64,000 nucleotides of DNA, from assembly GCA_964016985.1 (NCBI GenBank), contig OZ024823.1, positions 31,068,104 through 31,132,103 of the forward strand, read 5' to 3'. The position numbers and the translations under genes are program-made. Shown here one piece after another: positions 60,501 through 64,000 of the stretch (its first letter is position 1; each line of letters opens with the position of its first letter). The DNA comes from Anodontia alba (Eukaryota > Mollusca > Bivalvia > Lucinida > Lucinidae). The notes under the pieces were generated by a model that had not been told where the DNA came from, did no database searches, and saw only the letters and a list, made by a program, of their open reading frames with translations.

Positions 60501-62724
60501 TTTAGTTCAACATCTTCATAGAGTCTAAGAAACGACCCAACGTCGTGCAATTAAAGAGGTAAGCATAGCTAGCAAGCATGCAGCGTCATACAATATCTAA
60601 GTGTTATTTCATTCTTTTATAAAGAGCAATATATTGTGAGCTCGTCTTAAAAAATGGATTTCACAGCAAGTTCCTTAAATGTGTAAAACTCTTCTTCCGG
60701 TATTCCTTGCTGCAGAAGTGTTTTCAAGTTAACTTGATATTTATCAATCAATTCCAATTGTCGGCGACAAAATTTGTAAAGCGATTACAAAGTGTATGAA
60801 ACCGATAGCCTTGTGCAAGGTCTTTAGCAGTCAAGACCTTTTTCCGGATGTTAAAATCATTTACATGAGAAGATGTTTTTGCAAAACGAATAAGTTAGGA
60901 TAATTATACTCCATACGAGAGAGATCGAGGAATATCACGGTCTAGAAAAGGAAACTTAACAAAGTCAAAATCAACGTTGAAATTAAACTAGTCATTTTTA
61001 ATTCTCTAATCAAACCCTTTCTTTTAAGGTGAATGATTACAACTCAAACAGTAAACTTTAAGCTTTCAGTTTTAGTGGAAGTTGCGCTCACATTTCCTTG
61101 TTAGAAGCTCTACTTAGCACATTCTCCCCTTCTAAGAATGGCTCATTTTGAGAAGACGGGGAAATATGTTCTAGTCAGAGTGATCACTGTTGGAGGTGTA
61201 TCCACTGGTTTTAACTGAAGAGTACGTAGAGTTGTTTTTCTTTTTTCTAGATTGTACAGTGCCATCAATAGCTCAGAGAACGATCAAAACCTTCGATAGT
61301 AACAAGGTTAGACGTTTGAACATATCTTCCTGTTTTCATTGTACAGTTAAATACAATTTATAATGGCTGCCCTTGAAAACAAACAAAACAAACAAGAAAA
61401 CAAAACAAAACACACACACACACAAACGCACATAAAACAAACACAAGAAAAACACACACACACATAAAAGAACACAAATCGAAGTGTCGTTCACTGAGGC
61501 TCACTAACTGTGACACCTTTGTAGTGGGCAGGGCTGGTAATCTCCGACTTTCCTACCCACCCAGCACCAACATGCGGATTTCGATTTTCAATACTTTTCA
61601 AATTTGTCCTAAAATTCAAACAAGGCAGTTGTACTACCTTAGGATATGTCTGATACTGTTGCATACTTGAATCATACGTATGGCAGATAGAGCCGAAAAA
61701 TCGAAATTACTTGGTCTAGCTAGATAGCTAATAAGGTTTACGACAGACAGATTAGTGAACACATCTCAAAATCAGTTGCCGTATTCATCCAAATTATTCG
61801 AAGACATGCCTGAGCAATTAAGTATAGCCCATCTCAAATGTCTGATCAAGGGTTCCACTTTTTGCCACTTGTACATCATGTCCAAATGTACTTAAAAGAT
61901 ATGGCTTTCCAACCTGAAGATGTATCAATATATACAGGCACATGTTATACTTTAAAAGCTTCATGCCATGCATTTCAGTAATTTTATGAATAAACACGAT
62001 GTTATTTATCCTTAATATGCGGATAGAAAGGCTTGAGCGATTAAGTTTAGCCCATTCTCAGAAGTTTTCTCTGGTGTCTGTCAGGGGCTTCGCTTTTAGA
62101 CACTTGTCATGTTCAGATCTACTTGAAAGATATGGCTTTCCAGGATGTATCTGTATATTTAAGTACATCACCGTTTAAAAACTTCACGCTATGTTTAAAC
62201 TGATAACCATATCTACCCTTATTATGCAGATAGACAGGCCTGAGCAAACAGTTTGGTGCACAATCGATCTTGTCCACATTTTGAACAGATCCATGAATAG
62301 TCAAATGGTATGACAGAATCGAACCAAGCTAAACTGGAGAGAGAGATAGAGAGAGCATTACCAGAGAGTATTTAGTATGATAGTGACATTGTTACTGTTT
62401 TGCTGCCACTACGCCTGGATACAGTTACCAGATATTGATTGTTTATGTTCACATGATAACCATTAGATATACGGTTTATTTCTGTGTAATATAGATCTTT
62501 TTTAGGTATAATCGTATATGTTCTACTACGAGAACGTCTTTTTGTTTAGGATTATGAAAGCTTTTGCAAGAATATTGTTTCGGTATTTATTTTCAGTTCA
62601 AAGGTATTTGGTACAAATTTAGCTACTTACCTTTCGAACCGACTGCTAAGTTTACCGATTATATGATGGAAACTAGTTCGGTAATAACAGATGGTGAAAC
62701 CATTGCTGCCAAGACGTGCGCAAG
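27660..62724 (+). CDS. Multi-domain (tandem) lipocalin, secreted; 12 exons, 3' end beyond window
   Basis: Exons 27660-27767, 30172-30308, 31524-31606, 36733-36954, 41614-41631, 42754-42809, 46785-46891, 51856-51956, 54432-54656, 58952-58969, 61251-61306 and 62597-62724 join in one frame (1259 bp, about 419 residues). They encode a signal peptide, two complete lipocalin domains and the start of a third. Each domain has the N-terminal lipocalin block (C..x..V..NFDI.K..[GVA]xWYE) and the later block TDY.TY.VVYGC, which resembles apolipoprotein D. Such proteins are usually extracellular carriers of small hydrophobic ligands; the ligand here is unknown. Exon phases repeat as 1-0, 0-2, 2-1, 1-1 plus a 1-1 microexon. 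NTS sequons recur in exon 4 of both full domains. Domain 1 lacks the usual Gly of GxW. The number of domains beyond the right edge is unknown. Confidence 0.88.
27783..28140. mobile_element. Tigger-like MITE (T3) carrying a core X palindrome
   Basis: CAGTCGAACCTCAATGGCTC and, reversed, CATTATAACCTCAATGGCTC, with TA on both sides. Centre 27938-28003 is a perfect palindrome (GTATGTTGTGTGTACTCATT ... ). It lies 15 bases after the lipocalin exon 1 donor. Confidence 0.85.
28185..28326. mobile_element. Partial Tigger-like element of the 7369-9270 type
   Basis: AGGAGCAATTTCTCCTCTTT matches the interior of 7369-9270. The end CGAGAGTCAACTG followed by TA is the same terminus. The left end is missing. 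Confidence 0.7.
28615..28881. mobile_element. Family D MITE (D2), diverged
   Basis: TCTAACGATGCCGTTAGTTA at the left, GAACAACTGGACCCTG at the right, and a partial palindrome around AGTAGCTTTAGCATTTTC. Confidence 0.75.
29264..29449. mobile_element. Palindromic element of repeated ATGACGTAAATAAAACGTCG units
   Basis: Ends CGGGCACATGACGTAAATA and, reversed, CGGCAGGCACATGACGTAAA. Inside, a 47-bp unit occurs three times directly and once inverted. It lies in lipocalin intron 1. Confidence 0.8.
30172..30308 (+). CDS. Polylipocalin exon 2, domain 1 (VTWYE; GC donor)
   Basis: A 137-bp exon after tgtatgttttag, encoding YVAVTWYEQSWLPRP and then LYQDYQHTYYL, homologous to the domain 2 exon (YAGKWYEISWLPQ, LYQDYQHFYDL). 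It ends in phase 2 at GGAAG. The next bases are GCAAGC, so the donor is GC rather than GT. No alternative GT lies nearby, and the domain 2 counterpart ends at the same GGAAG. A family-B MITE begins at 30314, five bases into the intron. The lipocalin Gly two residues before Trp is replaced. Confidence 0.87.
30314..30505. mobile_element. Family B MITE (B8) at the lipocalin exon 2 donor site
   Basis: CATAGCTACAGATAAGAGGG to CTTTATCTGTTGCTATG. Directly flanked by GGCAAG on both sides (30308-30313 and 30506-30511), a perfect 6-bp target duplication. The left GGCAAG is the exon-intron junction itself. Confidence 0.9.
30510..31290. other. Lipocalin intron sequence without recognised content
   Basis: Two loosely similar stretches (GGCGGGCTTTAGCTACCCTC and GGCGGGCTTCAACTGCTCTC, about 170 bases apart) suggest an old local duplication. 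Nothing else was seen. Confidence 0.5.
31524..31606 (+). CDS. Polylipocalin exon 3, domain 1
   Basis: An 83-bp exon after gaatatttcag and before gtaatg (phase 2 to 1), encoding KEGDAKCFYSTRDYSTTAVP and GKWKRNR. It aligns with the domain 2 exon 3 (STCFYNQG..), including the Cys-Phe-Tyr. It is short and was located by phase matching plus the shared CFY. Confidence 0.8.
31795..31905. repeat. Family H palindrome (GATCAGACTGCGC / GCGCAGGCTGATC)
   Basis: GCGGACAGCGAAGGCCCTGA ... TCTGGACCTTCGATGTCCGT, followed by ACACGTTTTCGCATGGAGCG. Related copies are near 15990, 22430, 26940-27260, 31360, 48480, 52320, 53900, 57897 and 58690. Confidence 0.7.
32168..32258. repeat. Family I palindrome (GAAAGAAATTGCTCCC)
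   Basis: GGGGTCTGCTCTAAATGGAA ... TTTCCCTATAGAGTAGACCCC around CCCAATGGGAGC. Related copies are near 1620-1790, 27400-27560, 29990, 34980-35100, 42600-42725, 58190-58560 and 63350. Confidence 0.7.
32280..33180. other. Intron sequence, nothing recognised
   Basis: AT-rich single-copy-looking sequence. The open frames on both strands overlap each other and match no family I know. Confidence 0.5.
33188..33380. mobile_element. Family E MITE, palindrome shortened
   Basis: TCAGCAGACGATAAACTGAA and AAAGTCGTCTGCTGCA bound a remnant with TTTTTCTTACTTTTCC and GGAAAAATAAGAAAAAA arms. Confidence 0.7.
33719..33895. mobile_element. Family E MITE, degenerate
   Basis: CAGCATGCTGGGTAAAGTGC, CAGCTGACGACATTTTG and AAATGTCGTCTGCTGAA frame a partial palindrome. 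Confidence 0.65.
34215..34484 (-). mobile_element. Family A MITE (A6)
   Basis: CATTACGAAAACACGCTTAT to ATGTTTTCGTGATG, with a central palindrome at about 34319-34380. Confidence 0.88.
34523..34675 (-). mobile_element. SINE, 5'-truncated, reverse
   Basis: Tail and body only (TTGTTGAGGTTTTACGGCCC to CACATTCTTTCGCCAC). Target duplication GAGTACAGAGTTA (34510-34522 and 34676-34688). Confidence 0.88.
34707..34912. mobile_element. Family G MITE
   Basis: AACCTTTTTAACCTTGTAGA at the left; GGGGATGAAAGGGTAG at the right. Palindrome GATGAGACGGCTCGTGACGA and its continuation. Confidence 0.75.
35274..36594 (+). mobile_element. Family A MITE (A7) split by another element
   Basis: CATTACGAAAACATGCCTAT at the left; TTGTTTTCGTAATG at the right. 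The palindrome is interrupted after GGGTACTCGT by the 1.04-kb element 35403-36440. Confidence 0.88.
35403..36440. mobile_element. CCCAGCAA-ended element rich in ATGGG motifs, inserted in A7
   Basis: CCCAGCAAGCAAAACATATA at the left; the right end, reversed, reads CCCAGCAAACATGTATATAT. The interior is dense in GGGACC / CATATGGGC motifs. A 133-bp tandem repeat occupies 36176-36440. It splits the palindrome of the family-A copy 35274-36594. Confidence 0.75.
36733..36954 (+). CDS. Polylipocalin exon 4, domain 1 (TDYTTYSVVYGC)
   Basis: A 222-bp phase 1-1 exon after cttgttgttttacag and before gtatta. It encodes DNSDYWIISTDYTTYSVVYG followed by CRK, a middle Cys, and a C-terminal helix region ending LCVNTSLFLGTEQNN. 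TDYxTYxVVYxC is the strand pair typical of ApoD-like lipocalins. An acceptor-like AG at 36660-36661 is rejected because it puts a stop directly after the junction. Confidence 0.9.
37740..39335 (+). mobile_element. Non-LTR retrotransposon (LINE), 5'-truncated
   Basis: Reverse transcriptase similarity begins near 37744 (HGLWYKLFKLGLNGKML) without the upstream part. The 3' end abuts the mariner insertion at 39342. It lies in the lipocalin intron 36955-41613. The clade was not determined. Confidence 0.8.
37787..39233 (+). pseudogene. Non-LTR reverse transcriptase C-terminal part, broken
   Basis: The frame encodes GLKQGEVISPALFSLFIEDL and then the catalytic FADD box (38007-38018), NTDKTKIVVF, a NFNYLGTVF thumb motif, and a C-terminal CTLC..H..C cysteine-histidine motif (about 39004-39060), all typical of LINE ORF2. 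There is a TGA at 38060-38062, and a G-tract at about 38149-38168 shifts the frame by one. After it the ORF stays open for 354 residues, so the damage is limited. Confidence 0.85.
39344..40681 (+). mobile_element. mariner-like element 1, ~1.34 kb, TA target duplication
   Basis: Ends are CGAGGGATGTTCGAAATGAA and its reverse complement, with TIRs of about 29 bp and more, flanked by TA at 39342-39343 and 40682-40683. It was inserted at the 3' edge of the LINE copy. TIRs look almost identical, so it is fairly young. Confidence 0.92.
39537..40611 (+). pseudogene. mariner DD34D transposase with two small frameshifts
   Basis: From ATG 39537 (MVGRSVDK) to TGA 40609-40611. The N-terminal HTH includes SCVSYDTVRRWKKKFESG. 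WVPHLLTDEQK is present. Catalytic Asp residues sit in VTGDETWVHYFEP, LHDNAPAHT and SPDLAPCDFFLFPKLK, the last two 34 residues apart (DD34D). An A-run at about 39563 carries two extra bases, and a T-run at about 40347 is one base short. Otherwise the frame is open. Confidence 0.92.
40716..40858. mobile_element. Family J MITE
   Basis: GCATGGGTGAAAGTTTTCAG to GGAACTTTCACCGTGC. Inner repeats TTTCAGGATTTCAAGAG / GATTTCAGGATTCTTGAAT. It lies about 35 bases right of mariner 1. Confidence 0.75.
41614..41631 (+). CDS. Polylipocalin 18-nt microexon between domains 1 and 2
   Basis: The exon AATGCGCTGTAGATAAAG lies between tttgttttcag and gtaagt, both strong splice sites. In phase 1-1 it reads (G)AA TGC GCT GTA GAT AAA G, giving E-C-A-V-D-K. 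An 18-nt exon with the same AATGC start occurs at the domain 2/3 junction, which is strong support. It joins domain 1 to the GCAIYS start of domain 2. Confidence 0.8.
41843..42025 (-). mobile_element. Family C MITE (C6)
   Basis: TTAACCTTTGTCTTGCTCAA to TTCAGCATGACAAGGGTTAA. Palindrome GATCAGTTGGCTTCTGAAGA and its continuation. Confidence 0.85.
42101..42363 (+). mobile_element. Family A MITE (A8)
   Basis: CATCACGAAAACACGCCTAT to GTTTTCGTAATG, with palindrome apex AACCGCCTCACTGAGGCG. Confidence 0.88.
42754..42809 (+). CDS. Polylipocalin exon: start of domain 2
   Basis: A 56-bp exon after ttttaattacag and before gtaagt (phase 1 to 0), encoding GCAIYSVEKRMQKNFDIRR. It matches the mature part of exon 1 (CKVSDISVQQNFDIKK). 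The domain 3 counterpart is also exactly 56 bp. Confidence 0.87.
42906..43058. repeat. Long perfect-type palindrome (~70-bp arms)
   Basis: TATAGCGATCAAACATGGTT... pairs with ...AACCATGTTCGATCGCTAT. Apex GGCCGGAGGCC. It lies about 100 bases after the domain 2 first exon. Confidence 0.88.
43209..43485 (-). mobile_element. Family A MITE (A9)
   Basis: CATTACGAAAACATGCTTAT to GCATGTTTTCGTGATG. Perfect central palindrome with AACCGCCACGACGAGGCGGT. Confidence 0.88.
43811..44119 (+). mobile_element. tRNA-derived SINE, full length
   Basis: CCGGCCTCGGTGGCTCATTT head; B box changed to GGATTCATCCCC. Target duplication TAATTTATTGATG (43798-43810 and 44120-44132). Confidence 0.92.
44278..44553 (+). mobile_element. 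Family A MITE (A10)
   Basis: CATCATGAAAACACGCCTAT to GAGTTTTCGTAATG, with central palindrome AACCGTCTTGGCGAGGCGGT. Confidence 0.88.
44692..44886. mobile_element. Family E MITE
   Basis: ACGCTTAGCGCCCAGGGTTA at the left; CCCAGAGAGTGTTGAAGGTTA at the right. Arms GATTTGATATTTCAAGCAAA / TTTGCATGAAATGTCAGATC. Confidence 0.7.
45033..45274. mobile_element. Family D MITE (D3)
   Basis: GGCCCAGTTGTTCAAAGCTA to TTTGAACAACTGGGCC, flanked by CTG on both sides (3-bp duplication). Palindrome arms AATGTGAGCAGCTTCTGCA. Confidence 0.88.
45960..46200 (-). mobile_element. SINE, old diverged copy, reverse
   Basis: TTGAGTTTTACGGCCCATCA and CTAAGCGTTTATCCAGTGCT match the body in reverse with many differences. Boundaries are approximate. 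Confidence 0.65.
46196..46264. repeat. Palindrome with apex CCCAGCCTGGG
   Basis: CTCGCAAGTTCGAGTCCCAG / CTGGGACTCGAGCTTGCGAG, inside the old SINE-like region. Confidence 0.75.
46405..46683 (+). mobile_element. Family A MITE (A11)
   Basis: CGATCACGCAAACACGCCTA to GTGTTTTCGTAATG. Central palindrome with the perfect apex CCGCCTCGCCGAGGCGG. It ends about 100 bases before lipocalin exon 46785. Confidence 0.87.
46785..46891 (+). CDS. Polylipocalin exon 2, domain 2 (GKWYE)
   Basis: A 107-bp exon after ctgatttccag and before gtaatc (phase 0 to 2). It encodes YAGKWYEISWLPQS and ELYQDYQHFYDLNIRG. The GxW motif of the lipocalin fold is intact here. The exon lies about 100 bases right of a family-A MITE. 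Confidence 0.9.
47243..47519 (-). mobile_element. Family A MITE (A12)
   Basis: CATTACGAAAACACGCCTAT to GCATGTTTTCGTGATG, with apex CCGCCTCGGCAAGGCGG. Confidence 0.88.
47571..47782 (-). mobile_element. Family C MITE (C7)
   Basis: TTAACTCTAGTCCTGCTGAA to ATCAACATGACAAGGGTTAA. Core Y palindrome with a few mismatches in the second arm. Confidence 0.85.
47838..48078. mobile_element. Family D MITE (D4)
   Basis: GGCCCGGTTGTTCAAAGCG to AACAACTGGGCC. Perfect palindrome AGTAGCTTTTGCACTGCAAA and its continuation. Confidence 0.88.
48148..48323 (+). mobile_element. SINE, 5'-truncated
   Basis: Body from TTTATTTCCGCTGATTCAAG to tail AACCTCAACACAAACAA. Target duplication ATGTTCGC (48140-48147 and 48324-48331). 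Confidence 0.88.
48677..48955 (-). mobile_element. Family A MITE (A13)
   Basis: CATTACGAAAACGCGCCTAT to GCATGTTTTCGTGATG, with perfect apex CCGCCTCGCCGAGGCGG. Confidence 0.88.
49763..49960. mobile_element. Family G MITE
   Basis: TTTACCCTTTGATCCCTGAG to GGGCTGAAAAGTTAA. Core GTAGATCCTCATGAGACGGC / ATATCATCTGGGTCTATAG. Confidence 0.7.
50253..50464 (+). mobile_element. Family C MITE (C8)
   Basis: TTACCCTTGTCCTGCTGAAT to GTTCAGCAGGACTAGGGTTAA, with a core Y palindrome. Confidence 0.87.
50486..50693 (+). mobile_element. Family C MITE (C9), diverged
   Basis: TTAACAATTGCCATGTCATG to GGTTCAGCAAGACAGATTTA. It lies 21 bases after C8 in the same orientation. Confidence 0.75.
50934..51141. mobile_element. 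Family G MITE, complete
   Basis: AAACCCTTTCATCCCTGAAT to GGCCGAAAGGGTTAA. Palindrome GATGAGACGGCCCATCATGA and its continuation. Confidence 0.8.
51150..51850. repeat. Local direct duplication in the lipocalin intron
   Basis: The stretch 51175-51295 (TATGCTTTGTGATAGTGGCA, TATATTCATTTTTTTTC, TTTCAAGGCCACACATTTAT) is repeated diverged at 51715-51840 (GTGCTTTGTGACAGTGGTCA, TTTCCAAGGCTAACATTTAT), directly upstream of exon 51856. The 51305-51690 spacer is unrelated. Confidence 0.7.
51856..51956 (+). CDS. Polylipocalin exon 3, domain 2
   Basis: A 101-bp exon after tttgttccag and before gtacgt (phase 2 to 1). It encodes DPVDLSTCFYNQGQLLTTPE and then KGTFVYRRKINET, with a Cys-Phe-Tyr shared with domain 1 and an NET sequon next to the junction. 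Confidence 0.85.
51985..52226. mobile_element. Family D MITE (D5), 28 bp after lipocalin exon 51856-51956
   Basis: GGCCAAGTTGTTCAAAGCTA to AACAACCGGGCC, flanked by CAG on both sides. Palindrome AGTAGCTTTTGCACTGCAAA. It begins just after the donor of that exon. Confidence 0.88.
52488..52704 (-). mobile_element. Family A MITE (A14), palindrome deleted
   Basis: Both ends are present (CATTACGGAAACATGCCTAT; GCATGTTTTCGTGATG), but only a remnant (ACGAGGCGGTTATCTATG) of the palindrome is left, as expected after hairpin deletion. Confidence 0.85.
52705..53880. other. Intron sequence, nothing recognised
   Basis: No element ends, palindromes or coding blocks recognised between the family-A copy A14 and the family H region near 53900. 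Confidence 0.5.
54066..54328 (+). mobile_element. Family A MITE (A15)
   Basis: CATCACGAAAACACGCCTAT to GTATTTTCGTAATG, with palindrome apex CTGCCTCGGCGAGGCGG. It lies 103 bases before lipocalin exon 54432. Confidence 0.85.
54432..54656 (+). CDS. Polylipocalin exon 4, domain 2 (TDYNTYAVVYGC)
   Basis: A 225-bp phase 1-1 exon after atttattgcag and before gtaaga. It encodes IYRVMSTDYNTYAVVYGC, a central HC, and LCVNTSMYLNTQQNN. It is close in length (225 against 222 bp), phase and cysteine positions to domain 1 exon 4. Confidence 0.92.
54902..55255. mobile_element. Tigger-like MITE (T5) carrying a core X palindrome
   Basis: CAGTCGAACTTCGATGGCTC to GAGCCATTGAAGTTCTAATG, flanked by TA. Palindrome TAATCATTAGAATCGCCTCA ... 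in the middle. Confidence 0.83.
55262..55505. mobile_element. Tigger-like MITE remnant (T7)
   Basis: A second core X palindrome (GTACTCATTAGAATCGCCTC ... ) directly after T5, followed by sequence like T6 (CCTTGCGCATTGATTAACCC, ATGTTCTAGCCATTGA). Ends are decayed. Confidence 0.55.
55859..57137 (+). mobile_element. mariner-like element 2, ~1.28 kb, degenerate
   Basis: Left end CAAAGGTCGTGCAAAAAGTT and right end (reversed) CGAGGGTCATGCAAAATGTT match imperfectly over about 28 bp. TA flanks are at 55857-55858 and 57138-57139. The surrounding sequence reassembles into a family-G MITE, so the insertion hit that element. Confidence 0.88.
56026..57039 (+). pseudogene. mariner DD34D transposase, three disablements
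   Basis: Recognisable blocks: RWVKAFKAGKFSVEDDTRPG, ARWVPHLLTEEQK, TGDET, LHDNASSHK and SPDLTPCDFFLFPR (DD34D). A frameshift lies near 56133, the conserved Trp after GDET is a stop (TGA 56487-56489), and a second frameshift lies near 56745. It differs clearly from mariner 1, so it is another lineage and older. Confidence 0.9.
57498..57588. repeat. (TA)n microsatellite
   Basis: About 45 TA repeats running into a T-rich tract (TTTTTTATTTATTTTTTTT). Confidence 0.96.
57897..58010. repeat. Family H palindrome copy
   Basis: GTGAACAGCGAAGGCTCTGA / TCTGGGCCTTTGCTATCCGC with the GCGCTTTTGCGC apex, then TTGGTTGGGCTCATCTATTAAT. Confidence 0.7.
58190..58560. repeat. Two tandem family I copies
   Basis: AGGTCTACTCAATAAGGGAG / TTTTAGAGTAGCTCCC and AGGAGGCTACTCTATAAAG / TTTAGTGTAGCCCCC, each followed by CAAATAGGAAGTCACA-like sequence. 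Confidence 0.65.
58952..58969 (+). CDS. Polylipocalin 18-nt microexon between domains 2 and 3
   Basis: AATGCACAGACCACAGAG lies between a T-rich acceptor (tttattttcag) and gtaaat. In phase 1-1 it reads E-C-T-D-H-R. Length, phase and first codons equal the microexon at 41614, so the inter-domain hinge was duplicated with the domain. Confidence 0.8.
59029..59261. mobile_element. Family D MITE (D6)
   Basis: CAGTTGTTCAAAGCTAACGG to TTGAACAACTGGGCC. Palindrome GAGTAGCTTTTGCAAGCTAC. It begins about 60 bases after the 58952 microexon. Confidence 0.85.
60138..60361. mobile_element. Family F palindromic MITE
   Basis: Ends TTAAACCATTTATGCC and GGTATAAATGGGTTAA. Palindrome GGCAAACTGTGTAGACCGAA ... GTCTACACTGTTTGC with apex ACGCCGTAACACGCGGCGT. 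Confidence 0.8.
60365..61240. other. Intron sequence, nothing recognised
   Basis: No coding or repeat content recognised between the family-F MITE and lipocalin exon 61251. The same holds for most of 61310-62590, apart from a CACACACA-rich stretch (61410-61465). Confidence 0.5.
61251..61306 (+). CDS. Polylipocalin exon: start of domain 3
   Basis: A 56-bp exon after ttcttttttctag and before gttaga, encoding DCTVPSIAQRTIKTFDSNK. Same length and phases (1 to 0) as the first exon of domain 2, with the Cys and the V....F(D) spacing kept. Confidence 0.85.
62597..62724 (+). CDS. Polylipocalin exon 2, domain 3 (GIWYK)
   Basis: A 128-bp exon after tatttattttcag and before gtaggt (phase 0 to 2), encoding FKGIWYKFSYLPFEP and a divergent remainder ending KTCAR. 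GxWY is intact. The remaining exons of domain 3 were not found before position 64000, so the gene runs off the window. Confidence 0.85.
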
Positions 62725-63882
62725 GTAGGTTTCTGTACAATGTAAACCATGCATCGTAACTGATCTTTCTGCTCTTTCTCAAAAGACGCTTGTCCTGTCA
62801 TCTCTAAATACAGCTATAAGAAGTTAATCGGGATATGCAGGCTTTAGAAAAACTTTTCTGTAACCTTTCGAAAATGCGGGTTTTCAACCTTTAAAAGCAA
62901 GCATTTTATTACAGATCTCTGTTCCTTTAGCTCAGAGTCCATGGTAGACCTAATAGCTACATTGTTTGAATGCTTTCAACACGTCTCACAGAAAATAAAC
63001 TGGCCGTTTGATAAGTGACAAACGTTTCTCTCATCTATAATAAGTGTAGGTAGCTGCACATGGAAAGCCAAGAGCATGAAAAGTCCGGGTGTTTTCTCGT
63101 CTTTTATTTCTGTAAAGACAGCTCTTAACTAACAACAGTTAAGAGAGAAGACATTTTTGTGGCTGCTTAATTGTATTAGTCTGCATTTTCCTTTGGTGTT
63201 GGGGGTTTAATGTGCATCTGATTGTATCGGTTCCTGATTGCAATAATTTACTTTCAGATTGATACACCTGTAAGGTTTAATATTATTTGATAATTTTGTC
63301 TGGCTTTCTTTTCATTTTCTGCACATATGAACAAGAGTCTGAACGAATGAATTTGCTCCCACGAGAAACAGATTCTTTTCTGTTGGAGCAGGCCCCATTT
63401 TAGAAGGAAATAAAGATAATTGAATGGTATGAGTTGCCATTCAGTTTAAGTTTTTGGACGGTTAACAATGACTAAACGCAAATAAATTAAAACTATTTTA
63501 TTATCATTGTTTTAGTCAGTATAACCTTAATATGAACGTCATATTTCTTTTATATTTACACGCAGAAATGTCATTCTTTGAATTCTGGTTAATTAGGGTT
63601 TGCGTCATTGGCAAATGTTTGCTAGATACAAATAGGGAACTAAAACCTTCTAAGACACCATTGTACCTCATTTGCAATGTTTAAAATAAAAAAACAACTT
63701 CACTTGCGTTGTCGAAATCTCACCAAGTGTGAGAATATAAATTCAAGGAAATATGCATTCAGTTTGTGATTCAGCAGATTGCTTAGCTCATTCTCTGAAC
63801 TTATAAACATCAACCCTAACCTTGAGCTACGTTCGCTACCAGTATGCATTCAAACATTGTCCTCATTTGAATACATCCTACT

Positions 63883-63975
63883 AGCATTCTACATAAATCT
63901 ACAGCGGGCCGTTATCGGCCCGTCAGCTACCCTGACGGGCCGATAACGGCCCGCTATAGATTTATGTAGAATGCT
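63883..63975. repeat. Perfect-type palindrome, ~43-bp arms
   Basis: AGCATTCTACATAAATCTAC ... GATTTATGTAGAATGCT around GGGCCGTTATCGGCCCGTCA / reverse complement. Confidence 0.88.
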
Positions 63976-64000
63976 TACTGGGCACCTACTTAGCCGTCGA

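Noticed and set aside
62725..63975. Possible exon 3 of lipocalin domain 3 (AG sites near 62913 and 63258)
   Set aside because: Neither gives an exon of suitable length and phase, and none has the Cys-Phe-Tyr motif seen in the other domains.

Overview
The window looks like nuclear DNA of a marine bivalve mollusc. It has split genes with GT-AG introns of 2-6 kb, AT-rich sequence, many short palindromic non-autonomous transposons, a tRNA-derived SINE, mariner and Tc1 copies, TA and TC microsatellites, and GTCC-rich repeats of the type common in clam and oyster genomes. The phylum is inferred from repeat style and from the two genes; nothing in the sequence names the species. There is no operon, CRISPR array or prokaryotic feature.

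Two genes lie on the + strand. (1) Positions 18-14807 hold the last seven coding exons of SART1 (Snu66/SNU66), a U4/U6.U5 tri-snRNP splicing factor. All exon phases fit and the stop codon is at 14805-14807. (2) From 27660 past the right edge runs a gene for a secreted protein made of lipocalin domains in tandem. Twelve exons are resolved: a signal-peptide exon, one complete domain, a second complete domain and the first part of a third. The domains share exon order and phases, and each junction between domains carries an 18-nt microexon. The repeating five-exon block begins and ends in phase 1, so it can be duplicated without changing frame. This polylipocalin gene is the most interesting coding content here.

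Most of the rest is mobile DNA. I distinguish about ten families of short elements (called A-J and T here), most with short terminal inverted repeats around a near-perfect central palindrome. Families with different ends share the same palindrome. Core X (GTACTCRTTAGAA..CGCCTC) occurs in families A, B and the Tigger-like T. Core Y (GCAAACAGTGTAGAYCC) occurs in families C, F and G. Autonomous-type elements are all broken: a Tc1-like DD34E element (7548-9140) nested in a Tigger-like element, two mariner-like DD34D elements (39344-40681 and 55859-57137), and a 5'-truncated non-LTR retrotransposon (about 37740-39335). A tRNA-headed SINE has about nine copies, several with clear target-site duplications.

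Layout: 1-14.8 kb SART1 with repeat-laden introns; 14.8-17.1 kb SART1 3' flank with family-B hairpins; 17.1-19.7 kb tandemly structured bivalve repeats; 19.7-27.6 kb intergenic; 27.66-64 kb polylipocalin gene, whose introns hold the retrotransposon, both mariners and most of the palindromic elements. Several insertions are nested inside the palindromes of older ones, which gives relative ages.
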